From assembly GCA_959596515.1 (NCBI GenBank), contig CAUFXR010000012.1, positions 1-38,963 on the forward strand: a DNA stretch of 38,963 bases, written 5' to 3'. The position numbers and the translations under genes are program-made. This document shows positions 1-7,907 of the stretch, piece after piece; positions within the stretch are counted from its first letter, which is position 1; every line of letters starts with the position of its first letter. The DNA is from an uncultured Oscillospiraceae bacterium (GTDB lineage: Bacteria; Bacillota; Clostridia; Oscillospirales; Acutalibacteraceae). The notes under the pieces are model-generated. The model was not told where the DNA came from. It saw nothing but the letters and a program-made list of their open reading frames with translations, and did no database searches.

Positions 1-54
1 GTGGACAAGGTGCTCAATAATCCCCAGGTGCGGGAAGCCTTCGGGCTGGATTAA
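1..54 (+). CDS. metal ABC transporter ATP-binding protein, C-terminal end (partial)
   Basis: Only the last 17 codons are in the window, ending in TAA at 52-54 with the residues VLNNPQVREAFGLD. Ten bases downstream starts a metal-type ABC permease, and an ATPase gene is the usual neighbour immediately upstream of such a permease. The tail also resembles the C-terminal end of ZnuC/MntB-type ATPases. The identification is therefore from context plus a very short tail; the nucleotide-binding motifs lie outside the window. Confidence 0.6.
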   Translation: MDKVLNNPQVREAFGLD

Positions 55-64
55 AGGAGGAGCT

Positions 65-910
65 ATGAACGGAATTTATTCCTTTCTCAATCTACTTCTG
101 CCTTTTGAATGGGCGGAGTTTAATTTTATGAAAAACGCTCTTTTAGCGGTTTTGATGATTACCCCATTGTTTGGCTTAACAGGGACGATGATCGTCAATA
201 ATAAGATGTCCTTTTTCTCTGACGCTCTGGGCCACTCCGCGTTAACGGGTATCGCTATTGGAGTGATGATGGGAATTGATAACTATTTGATTTCTATGCT
301 GGGCTTTGCCCTGCTGTTCGCCGTAGCGATTTCCGGGGTAATGTCTGCACGGACTTCCTCGTCGGATACCATTATCGGCGTATTTTCCGCAACCGGTGTA
401 GCGCTGGGCGTTGTGCTTCTTTCCGCCAACGGCGGCTTTTCCAAGTACTCCAATTACCTGATCGGCGATATTTTGGCTGTCAGCCCGGATGAGCTTTTAC
501 TGCTTTTATTTGTCCTGTTAGGCGCCGCCGTTTTCTGGGCGGTAGCCTTTAACCCCCTGATGCTTGCCAGCTTAAACCCGGATTTAGCGGCCAGTAAGGG
601 AATCTCCGTAAAATGGTACCAGAACTTGTTTATGATCGTGGTAGCGTTTATTGTCACAGTTTCTATCAAATGGGTGGGAATTCTGATTATCAACGCTCTG
701 CTGGTGCTACCTGCGGCCGCGGCAAGGAACCTGTCTGGCGGGATGCGTTCTTATCATGGACTTTCCATTTTGTTTTCCCTGTTTTCCGGCGTCTCCGGAC
801 TGATTCTTTCCTATTACCTGGGAACTTCTGCCGGCGGAACGATATGTTTGGTCGCAGCGGTGCTGTTTTTTCTTACCTATGCGGGAAATCGGATCAAAGC
901 CAGGGGTTAA
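65..910 (+). CDS. metal (zinc/manganese) ABC transporter permease, ABC-3 family
   Basis: This 281-residue polytopic membrane protein is the transmembrane subunit of a Zn2+/Mn2+-type ABC importer (ZnuB/MntC/TroC-like). The N-terminal third shows the family signature: a helix with MITPLFGLTGTMIVNNKMSFFSD followed by ALGHSALTGIAIG. Later helices include GILIINALLVLPAAAARNLS, again typical of ABC-3 permeases. An AGGAGG site at 57-62 precedes ATG 65, and the gene follows the ATPase remnant by ten bases, so both are one operon. The binding lipoprotein is not in the window, at least not downstream. The metal (Zn or Mn) cannot be decided from the permease alone. Confidence 0.9.
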   Translation: MNGIYSFLNLLLPFEWAEFNFMKNALLAVLMITPLFGLTGTMIVNNKMSFFSDALGHSALTGIAIGVMMGIDNYLISMLGFALLFAVAISGVMSARTSSSDTIIGVFSATGVALGVVLLSANGGFSKYSNYLIGDILAVSPDELLLLLFVLLGAAVFWAVAFNPLMLASLNPDLAASKGISVKWYQNLFMIVVAFIVTVSIKWVGILIINALLVLPAAAARNLSGGMRSYHGLSILFSLFSGVSGLILSYYLGTSAGGTICLVAAVLFFLTYAGNRIKARG

Positions 911-1004
911 CAGCGTACAACTCCGGTATGGATTTTAGAATAAAATATAGAACAAATTCTATTTTAGAATTGACGATACCTCTAAACATGAGCCAGAATT
1001 TTAA

Positions 1005-1062
1005 AGCCCTTATTTCTTAGGCGAGAATATTATCTCGCACTAAGAAATAAGGGCTGTTTATT
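1005..1062 (+). terminator. long-stem terminator of the metal ABC operon
   Basis: A 16-bp perfect stem (1005-1020 with 1040-1055, reading AGCCCTTATTTCTTAG and its complement) is topped by a second stem (GCGAGA 1021-1026 with TCTCGC 1033-1038). A T-rich stretch follows. It lies about 95 bases after the permease stop. The length is unusual for a simple terminator and the hairpin is nearly symmetric, so it could also work from the other side. Confidence 0.7.
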
Positions 1063-1551
1063 TCTCTTCCCAGCTATTTAGAAGCCTTCCTTATCGTTGC
1101 GGCCGGCCTTGACCACCATGGCTGGTAGAAGGTTACAACGATGTTGCCGTTGGAATTGTTTACTTTAAAGAGATTTTTCCCGACGATGATATTTGCCAGA
1201 TTGCCAGTGCTGTTGAAGGCGCTTCTCAATAGAGTAGTTGCGTTGGTTGCCTATTACATCTGAAATAAGGTGGCTTCAAAAATTTTCACACAACAGGGAA
1301 GGGGATTGTTAAGCTGATACCCATAGGAATTTTGCAGTAGGATGGACAGTACACATACCTTCAGCAACTTTTTTTCAGTTGGATATCTCAGTTGGATATC
1401 TATGAAAGGACCTCCTTTATTCGCTATATTATATATTCATAGTATGATGCGTCGAAAGGCATTTGGCGATTTCTTTGTTACTTTTGATTTTATTCTTTCA
1501 TAACAGAAAGATCAGCTTAAGTAAATTTTGCCCTTTCCTCATAGTGACGGA
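1063..1551. other. intergenic region with a decayed coding fragment and a 13-bp tandem repeat
   Basis: No complete gene is visible between the metal operon and purL. One frame is open from 1113 to 1229 and closes at TAG 1230-1232; it encodes a protein-like stretch (VEGYNDVAVGIVYFKEIF) but has no start codon. I could not assign it to a family, and it may be a gene remnant. A perfect tandem duplication of CAGTTGGATATCT occupies 1376-1388 and 1389-1401. I searched for a purine riboswitch ahead of purL and did not see its conserved core. Confidence 0.4.
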
Positions 1552-1557
1552 TATGTT
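1528..1557 (+). promoter_or_regulatory. putative purL promoter
   Basis: TTGCCC (1528-1533) and TATGTT (1552-1557) are separated by 18 bases and lie about 57 bases before the chosen purL start. Both boxes deviate from consensus, so this is a weak call. Confidence 0.35.
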
Positions 1558-1613
1558 AAAATAGAAACAGATTCAGCAGTAAGTTGCCGCGGCGCGGCGG
1601 AATGGAGGAAAAG

Positions 1614-4600
1614 ATGTCGAAGGTAATCAGAATCTTTGTGGAGAAGAAACCAGGCTTTGATATCGAAGCGGGCCATATTATGGCGGACCTGAGAGAAAAT
1701 CTTGGAATGACCGCGATTGAGGATCTGCGTTATTTGAACCGTTATGATATTTCGGGACTTTCACAGGAGGAATTTCAGCAGGCGAGAGGAACGATCCTCT
1801 CTGAACCCAATGTGGATCAGGTATATGATGAGGAATTTCCGGTGCCGGATGGATACCGGGTGTTCGCGATGGAATATCTACCCGGCCAGTATGACCAACG
1901 AGCCGACTCCGCCGCCCAGTGTGTCCAGCTGTTGACCCAGGGGGAACGTCCTCAGGTACTGACCGCCCGGGTAGTGGCCGTTAAGGGAAATATCACTGAC
2001 GAGCAGTTCGAAAAAATTCAGTCCTATCTGGTAAACCCGGTAGAATCCAGAATCGCTTCTTTGGAAAAACCGGAAAGCCTTGATATGCAGGCGGATGTGC
2101 CGCCGGATGTAGCCCGGGTCAAGGGCTTTATCGGCTGGACTGTGGATGAATTGAAAGACTACTACGGATCCATGGGTTTTGCCATGACCTTAGAGGATCT
2201 GGCGTTTTGCCAGGAATATTTTCGGGATACCGAGCACCGTGATCCCACGGTGACAGAGCTGCGGGTGATCGATACCTATTGGTCTGACCATTGCCGGCAC
2301 ACCACTTTCCTGACCCGCCTGGAGCAGGTGGAAATCGAAAAGGGGGCTTTGTCCGGCGCTATTGAAGATGCGTTAAAGACCTATTATGACGCCAGAGACA
2401 CCGTTTATGGAAAAGATACCACCCGTCCTGTCTCCCTGATGGATATGGCGCTGGTGGGTATGAAGCTTCTGCGGAAGGAAGGAAAAATTCCTGATCTGGA
2501 TGTCAGCGAGGAAATCAACGCTTGTTCTATTCAGGTGCCTGTGACCATCGATGGAGAGACCCAGCAATGGCTGGTCCAGTTTAAAAATGAAACCCATAAT
2601 CATCCTACCGAAATCGAGCCTTTCGGCGGCGCGGCAACCTGCCTGGGAGGCGCGATCCGCGATCCGCTTTCGGGACGGGCCTATGTTTATCAGGCTATGC
2701 GGGTCACCGGCTCCGGCGATCCCAGAACCTCCTTTGAGGATACTATGCCCGGTAAGCTGCCCAGCCGCAAAATCACTACTGGCGCGGCTAACGGCTACAG
2801 TTCTTACGGAAACCAAATTGGTCTGGCTACCGGACAGGTAACAGAACTTTACGACCCCGGCTATATGGCCAAACGGCTGGAGATCGGCGCGGTCATCGGC
2901 GCGTCTCCCAAGGAGAACGTGATCCGTGAGACCCCGATGCCTGGAGACGCTATCGTGCTGCTTGGTGGCAGAACCGGCCGTGACGGATGCGGTGGCGCCA
3001 CCGGCTCGTCCAAGGCGCATACTGAGCAGTCCATTGAAACCTGCGGCGCGGAAGTACAGAAAGGTAATCCGCCTACCGAGCGGAAGATTCAGCGCCTGTT
3101 CCGGGACGGCGAGGTCGCAAAGCTGATCAAGCGGTGCAATGACTTCGGTGCCGGCGGTGTGTGTGTGGCGATCGGCGAGCTGGCCGACGGATTGACAGTA
3201 GACTTAGACCGGGTGTCGAAGAAATATGAGGGCCTGGACGGCACCGAGCTTGCGATTTCCGAATCTCAGGAGCGCATGGCGGTGGTTTTGGATCCCAAGG
3301 ATGTCCCCGCGTTTTTGCAGGCGGCTCACCAGGAGAACCTGGAGGCCCAACAGGTGGCGGAGGTCACGGAGAATCCACGGCTGAAAATGAACTGGCGGGG
3401 CGATCTGATTGTAGATTTAAGTCGCGAGTTTTTAAATACCAACGGCGTTACCCAGCGGGCCAAAGCGAAAATTACCGCTGCCGACCCGGAGGAGGATTAC
3501 CGGCATTTAGCTCCTAAAGCGTTAAAGGGCTTGCCTGTTGGAAAGGCCTTTGAGGAAAACCTGAAGCGTCTGGAGGTTTGCTCACAAAAGGGGTTGTCTG
3601 AGCGGTTTGATTCCAGCATCGGTGCGGGCACTGTGCTGATGCCTTTCTCCGGAAAATATCAGCTGACCCCGGAAGAGGCGATGGTAGCGAAAATCCCGCT
3701 GCTGAAGGGAGAAACCGATGACGCTACCGCTATGAGTTACGGCTATATCCCGGGAATTTCCCGTTGGAGTCCCTTCCACGGCGCCGCCTACGCGGTGGTG
3801 GAATCCCTATCGAAGTTACTAGCGGTAGGGGCTGATCCGGCTACTGCCCGGCTGACCTTCCAGGAATATTTCGAGCGTCTCCATGACGTTCCGGAGCGGT
3901 GGGGCAAGCCTGCCGCCGCCTTGCTGGGCGCTTTTGTCGCCCAGGTAAACATGGGTAACCCGGCCATCGGCGGAAAAGACAGTATGTCCGGTTCTTTCGA
4001 GACGTTAGATGTGCCGCCTACTCTGGTAAGCTTTGCCGTAGCCATGACCAAGGCGAGCAAAACCATTTCCGCTTGCTTCCATAAAGCCGGCTCTCAGGTT
4101 TGGTTGGTACCGGTACCGGAGGATCAGAAAACCCATCTCCCGGCTTGGGATCAGCTGAAAACGGTTTATGCCGTAATTTACGATAAGATGAAAAAAGGAG
4201 AAGTCCTTTCGGCCTCGGTGGTCCGGGAGGGCGGAGTGGCCGCAGCCGTTTGCAGAATGTGTTTCGGCAATCAGATGGGCTTCCAGTTTGCCGGCGATCC
4301 CGATCAAAAGGCATTGTTCGCACCGCTTAGTGGCTCTCTGGTACTGGAATTGAAAGATGCCAACGACGCAGGCCTGAAAGAGCTGGGAGCGTCTGTTTTG
4401 GGTACGATATGCGAGGAACCGGTAATTTCGATTGGTTCCGAAAAACTGTCTCTGCCAACGCTGACAGAAGCCTGGGAAAAGCCTCTGGAAAAGGTGTTCC
4501 CCACCAGAGCCGAGGCGAAAGCTTATTTCCGCCAAGTGCCCCTGTATCAGGAAAGAAACCAAAAAGCTCCCGCTATCCAATGCGCCAAGCCTCGGGTGTT

Positions 4601-5384
4601 TATTCCCGCTTTCCCCGGAACCAACTGCGAGGTAGATACCGCCCGGGCGTTTGAAAGAGCTGGTGCCAAAGCCGACGTACTGATTGTAAAGAATCTGACA
4701 CCCTCGGATATTGAGGAAACCATTGGAGCAATGGTCAAGGCTATTGAAAAGGCTCAGATCGTCATGTTGCCCGGCGGATTCTCCGGCGGCGACGAGCCGG
4801 ATGGTTCCGGCAAATTTATCGCCACAACCTTCCGTAATCCTAGAGTAGCCGAGGCAGTCTCTAAATTGCTGGAGCAACGGGACGGCTTGATGCTGGGTAT
4901 CTGCAACGGATTCCAGGCGCTGATTAAGCTGGGACTGGTGCCGTATGGAAAAATTACTCAGATTAAGGATACCGATCCGACTTTGACCTTCAACACCTTA
5001 GGCCGCCACGTTTCCCGTATGGTGTATACTCGGGTGACCTCTGTCAAATCCCCATGGCTGATGGGTGCGGAAGCGGGTCAGGTCTATACCATTCCGGTTT
5101 CCCACGGTGAGGGCCGTTTTGTGGCGGATGCCCAGACAGTGGCGCAGCTGATGGCCAATGGCCAGATTGCCACCCAATACGTGGATCTGGAAGGCAATCC
5201 CAGTATGGATATTCAGTGGAATCCTAACGGCTCTGTTTGCGCTATCGAAGGAATTACCAGCCCTGATGGACGAATTTTGGGTAAAATGGGCCACTCTGAG
5301 CGTCAGGGACACAACCTGTATGGCAATGTGCCCGGCGAAAAGGATCAGCGTTTGTTCGAATCTGGCGTAAAATACTTCAAATAA
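1614..5384 (+). CDS. purL: phosphoribosylformylglycinamidine synthase (single-chain)
   Basis: This protein catalyses the ATP- and glutamine-dependent conversion of FGAR to FGAM, step four of purine synthesis, in the cytoplasm. At 1256 residues it is the long single-chain form, with the synthetase and glutaminase in one polypeptide. The synthetase half carries YWSDHCRHTTF and FKNETHNHPTEIEPFGGAATC, the nucleotide-binding signatures. The C-terminal class I glutaminase has LGICNGFQ with the nucleophile Cys1097, and VSHGEGRF with His1164 and Glu1166. ATG 1614 is preferred over an upstream in-frame TTG (1584) because GGAGG at 1604-1608 sits five bases before it. No other pur gene is adjacent, and a strong terminator follows, so it looks monocistronic. 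Confidence 0.96.
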   Translation: MSKVIRIFVEKKPGFDIEAGHIMADLRENLGMTAIEDLRYLNRYDISGLSQEEFQQARGTILSEPNVDQVYDEEFPVPDGYRVFAMEYLPGQYDQRADSAAQCVQLLTQGERPQVLTARVVAVKGNITDEQFEKIQSYLVNPVESRIASLEKPESLDMQADVPPDVARVKGFIGWTVDELKDYYGSMGFAMTLEDLAFCQEYFRDTEHRDPTVTELRVIDTYWSDHCRHTTFLTRLEQVEIEKGALSGAIEDALKTYYDARDTVYGKDTTRPVSLMDMALVGMKLLRKEGKIPDLDVSEEINACSIQVPVTIDGETQQWLVQFKNETHNHPTEIEPFGGAATCLGGAIRDPLSGRAYVYQAMRVTGSGDPRTSFEDTMPGKLPSRKITTGAANGYSSYGNQIGLATGQVTELYDPGYMAKRLEIGAVIGASPKENVIRETPMPGDAIVLLGGRTGRDGCGGATGSSKAHTEQSIETCGAEVQKGNPPTERKIQRLFRDGEVAKLIKRCNDFGAGGVCVAIGELADGLTVDLDRVSKKYEGLDGTELAISESQERMAVVLDPKDVPAFLQAAHQENLEAQQVAEVTENPRLKMNWRGDLIVDLSREFLNTNGVTQRAKAKITAADPEEDYRHLAPKALKGLPVGKAFEENLKRLEVCSQKGLSERFDSSIGAGTVLMPFSGKYQLTPEEAMVAKIPLLKGETDDATAMSYGYIPGISRWSPFHGAAYAVVESLSKLLAVGADPATARLTFQEYFERLHDVPERWGKPAAALLGAFVAQVNMGNPAIGGKDSMSGSFETLDVPPTLVSFAVAMTKASKTISACFHKAGSQVWLVPVPEDQKTHLPAWDQLKTVYAVIYDKMKKGEVLSASVVREGGVAAAVCRMCFGNQMGFQFAGDPDQKALFAPLSGSLVLELKDANDAGLKELGASVLGTICEEPVISIGSEKLSLPTLTEAWEKPLEKVFPTRAEAKAYFRQVPLYQERNQKAPAIQCAKPRVFIPAFPGTNCEVDTARAFERAGAKADVLIVKNLTPSDIEETIGAMVKAIEKAQIVMLPGGFSGGDEPDGSGKFIATTFRNPRVAEAVSKLLEQRDGLMLGICNGFQALIKLGLVPYGKITQIKDTDPTLTFNTLGRHVSRMVYTRVTSVKSPWLMGAEAGQVYTIPVSHGEGRFVADAQTVAQLMANGQIATQYVDLEGNPSMDIQWNPNGSVCAIEGITSPDGRILGKMGHSERQGHNLYGNVPGEKDQRLFESGVKYFK

Positions 5385-5400
5385 GAAAAATAAACCGCAA

Positions 5401-5438
5401 GGGCCGCTCTTACCGAATAGATAAGAGCGGCCCTTTTT
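5401..5438 (+). terminator. rho-independent terminator of purL
   Basis: A 12-bp GC-rich perfect stem (GGGCCGCTCTTA, 5401-5412, with 5422-5433) with a nine-base loop is followed by TTTTT, 16 bases after the purL stop. Confidence 0.95.
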
Positions 5439-5481
5439 GCATGACTGCAATTATTGATCTGAGCTGGAATTATCCGGTGCG

Positions 5482-5543
5482 GAAAGGGAGCTTTCTGCTG
5501 GCGCCAACAGAAAAATTCTTTAGGAATGAGAAACTCCCCTTTC
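5482..5543. other. possible three-way-junction RNA structure in the purL to antiporter gap
   Basis: The left arm GAAAGGGAG (5482-5490) can pair with CTCCCCTTTC (5534-5543) with one bulged C. Inside lie a near-perfect palindrome (TTTCTGCTGGCGCCAACAGA, starting at 5492) and a small hairpin ATTCT-TTA-GGAAT (5515-5527). Together they form a closed three-helix shape lying between convergent transcription units. No ORF explains it. Whether it is transcribed, and from which strand, cannot be told. Confidence 0.3.
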
Positions 5544-5692
5544 ACTATTTAAATAAAATACGGGTCCGTGAAAAGTCTGTGGCAGCTTTTTGATGCGCCG
5601 ACGAGAGCTGAAATCCATGGGAGAACCCCTTTAAAAGCGAAGTGACATTGAACATGAATTTATCGGGCAGCAATAGAAAATAGAGTCTGCCG

Positions 5693-5728
5693 AAAAAAAT
5701 CCCCTCCGAATTCGGAGGGGATTTTTTT
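5693..5728. terminator. bidirectional terminator at the end of the antiporter gene
   Basis: AAAAAAAT, a 20-bp perfect palindrome (CCCCTCCGAATTCGGAGGGG, 5701-5720) and ATTTTTTT form a symmetric terminator. It serves the minus-strand antiporter, whose TAA complement is at 5727-5729, and could also stop rightward read-through from purL. Confidence 0.93.
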
Positions 5729-7061
5729 ATTCAGGCTTTTTAGGCTCTGATTTTTTCTTTTTGATAATCGGCTGATGATCCTCTTCCGCCGGAGCGGTTT
5801 TGGCTGCCTGAGAGTATTCGTAAATCTCTGTAAGGCCTTGGACAAGCGGAGATTTCTCCTCGACTTCTCCAATTTGAGCGTCTGATTTTTTCTTGGAACG
5901 GAAGACCAGTTTCAGAAGGATCGGGGCGATGATCGTGGTGGCGACGACGGTAATGATGATGGGACCGAAAAAGGTAGTTGACATCAGGCCTAAAGCGGCG
6001 CCTTTATTAGCCACAATCAGGGCGACTTCGCCTCTGGAGATCATACCGCAACCAATTTGCAGAGACTCAGCGTTAGAATAGCGGCATATCTTCGCACCCA
6101 AGCCGCAGCCTACGACCTTTGTGAGGATAGCCACGATCAGGAGTAAAACGGAGAAAACGATAATAGAAGTACTCATACTTGGCAAGGAAACCTTCAGACC
6201 AATGCTGGCGAAGAATACAGGGGAAAGCAGCATATAGGATGTGGTTTCGAAACGGGAGGCGATATATTTCGCGCGCTGGGTATTGGAAACCACCACACCG
6301 GCAATAAAAGCACCTGTGATATCGGCTACGCCAAACCAGACTTCTGCTAAGTAGGAGAGGAGCAGGCAGAAAACGAAAGCGATGATAACGAAGCGCCGGA
6401 GGTCTTTGTTATAATATTTTTGAAGTTTTCCGAAAATTAGGTAGAATACGATACCGAAAACGATAGCAAACGCGAAGAAGGCCACAATCTTCAGCAGAAC
6501 GATCGCTACGTTGACCGAGGAATCCGCCAGGCTGGTGACGATTGTCAAAGCGATAATACCTAAGATGTCGTCGATAATCGCGGCGCCCAAAATGGCGTTT
6601 CCGGCCCGGGTGTTGAGCTTGCCCATTTCTTTCAGCGTTTCTACCGTTATGCTCACAGAGGTTGCGGTCAGGATAACACCGATAAAGATATTTTGTAAGA
6701 AAATGCTTACGGAAGCATCGTTGATTCCTTCGTGATTAAAGAAATAGGCAAGACCAAAACCACCGGCCAGCGGCACGATGACGCCGATTAAGGCAATGAC
6801 AAAGGAAGCCTTTCCGCTTTTTTTCAGCTCCTTAATGTCGGTTTCCAAACCAGCGGTGAACATTAGAACAATAACGCCGAGTTCGGCTAACATATCAATG
6901 AATTCGGTTTCCTGCAGCCAACCGAGCATAGCCGGTCCCAGGATTAAACCGGCGGCTAAAGCGCCGACCACCTGAGGCATTTTAAACTTTCTGGTCAGCA
7001 TACCGAACAGCTTTGTGCTCAGCAGGATCAGAGCCAAATTAAATAGAAATTGGTAACCCAT
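5727..7061 (-). CDS. cation/proton antiporter, CPA2 family (NapA/KefB-like)
   Basis: This 444-residue integral membrane protein exchanges Na+ or K+ for H+ across the cytoplasmic membrane. About a dozen hydrophobic segments span residues 1-385. The unwound-helix motif TATSVSIT is at about 132-139, and the ion-binding Asp pair Asp164-Asp165 lies in AAIIDDILGI. A DD rather than ND pair is the pattern linked with electrogenic CPA2 members. The last roughly 55 residues form a charged, lysine-rich cytoplasmic tail (KKKKSEPKKPE) in place of a TrkA-N domain, so it is not a full KefB/KefC. It lies downstream of the YcxB-like gene with a 58-base gap. The substrate ion is not decided by sequence. Confidence 0.9.
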   Translation of the reverse strand: MGYQFLFNLALILLSTKLFGMLTRKFKMPQVVGALAAGLILGPAMLGWLQETEFIDMLAELGVIVLMFTAGLETDIKELKKSGKASFVIALIGVIVPLAGGFGLAYFFNHEGINDASVSIFLQNIFIGVILTATSVSITVETLKEMGKLNTRAGNAILGAAIIDDILGIIALTIVTSLADSSVNVAIVLLKIVAFFAFAIVFGIVFYLIFGKLQKYYNKDLRRFVIIAFVFCLLLSYLAEVWFGVADITGAFIAGVVVSNTQRAKYIASRFETTSYMLLSPVFFASIGLKVSLPSMSTSIIVFSVLLLIVAILTKVVGCGLGAKICRYSNAESLQIGCGMISRGEVALIVANKGAALGLMSTTFFGPIIITVVATTIIAPILLKLVFRSKKKSDAQIGEVEEKSPLVQGLTEIYEYSQAAKTAPAEEDHQPIIKKKKSEPKKPE

Positions 7062-7119
7062 AAAAAGAAGACCCCTTTAACATGTTTTAAAAAAATAATT
7101 TATAGTAATATCCACGGGT

Positions 7120-7752
7120 TTATCGATGCCCCACCTCCTTACCAGTACGGTCGTCGATAACAGAAAACTGGCGTTTGCAGTGATCCCGGAAGAGGTCGTG
7201 GATTTCTATAATTTCGTCCATGTCAAAATGCTTTTTGGGTAGACAAAACAGGCGTCTTTTCTCATAGACAAAGATAAAAAGGTTAGAACATTCAAAAACC
7301 TGCAAACGTTCATCATAAGAAAGATTAAAATTACGCTTCTCTTTTTCCGGATGATCCGGATCGGCGATTTTCAGGCTTTTTGGCGAGATTGTGATGGTAT
7401 ACCGGGGCCAAGCCGCTAAAACCTTGGAAATATACTTTTTATCATTTTGATAAGGAAACCAAAGCGAAAAACCAGCGCATAAAGCCGCTACTGCCATCGT
7501 AATCACAGCGAGGAGCCGCTGTTCAGGAACGACAATGAACTGATAGACGCCAAAATACGCGAACAGAACGGCGATTAAAATCAAGAGAATCAGCTGCCGT
7601 TTGAAAAGTCCCCGTTTTCTGTTATCCAGATGGATCGCCTTTTTCAATTCGTCGGCCTCTAGAATATAGTCGGCAAAGTAGACTTTTTGCTTTTCTTCCT
7701 GTGGACTATCGGAAATTTCGGAATCCTGAAAAAAGCTCTGTTCCTGATCCAT
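7120..7752 (-). CDS. YcxB-family membrane protein
   Basis: The chosen start (ATG at 7752, protein MDQEQSFF, 210 residues) has AAGGAG about eight bases upstream. The longer in-frame extension lacks a ribosome site and starts inside the promoter. The N-terminal about 50 residues are acidic and polar. Two hydrophobic helices follow at about 53-75 and 80-98, then a cytoplasmic domain with the pattern ITISPKSLKI ... VFECSNLFIFVYEKRRLFCLPKKHFD, which matches the YcxB-like C-terminal domain in layout. The family has no firmly known function. It is transcribed from a clear promoter and may run on into the antiporter gene. Confidence 0.7.
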   Translation of the reverse strand: MDQEQSFFQDSEISDSPQEEKQKVYFADYILEADELKKAIHLDNRKRGLFKRQLILLILIAVLFAYFGVYQFIVVPEQRLLAVITMAVAALCAGFSLWFPYQNDKKYISKVLAAWPRYTITISPKSLKIADPDHPEKEKRNFNLSYDERLQVFECSNLFIFVYEKRRLFCLPKKHFDMDEIIEIHDLFRDHCKRQFSVIDDRTGKEVGHR

Positions 7753-7798
7753 ACCATAAGCTCCTTTTTTAAAATTAGTCGAAAATTTATCCACTATA

Positions 7799-7827
7799 TA
7801 TATACTGCAAAGCGTATAAAGAATCAA
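7799..7827 (-). promoter_or_regulatory. promoter of the ycxB-like gene
   Basis: On the minus strand TTGATT (7822-7827) and TATATA (7799-7804) are separated by exactly 17 bases, about 45 bases ahead of the ATG at 7752. Confidence 0.6.
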
Positions 7828-7837
7828 GCAGGAAAAT

Positions 7838-7874
7838 AAAAAACAGCCCTTTTGATAAAAAGGCTGTTTTTTCC
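7838..7874 (-). terminator. terminator of the repeat-protein gene
   Basis: AAACAGCC and GGCTGTTT with inner CTTT/AAAG pairing form a hairpin flanked by A-tracts and T-tracts. It lies about 35 bases beyond the stop of the minus-strand gene ending at 7908. Confidence 0.85.
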
Positions 7875-7907
7875 TTGTCGTATTTTATCTATTTTTATCG
7901 TTTAAAC

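Noticed and set aside
1402..1583. Purine riboswitch or T-box ahead of purL
   Set aside because: The conserved core of the purine aptamer is absent, no terminator/antiterminator pair is seen, and no T-box TGG motif with specifier structure is visible.
4005..4877. Long antisense ORF in purL (290 codons)
   Set aside because: No ribosome site or family likeness, and the plus strand encodes conserved PurL motifs throughout.
5660..5872. Minus-strand 70-codon ORF at the antiporter 3' end
   Set aside because: It reads through the bidirectional terminator and overlaps the antiporter tail in another frame.
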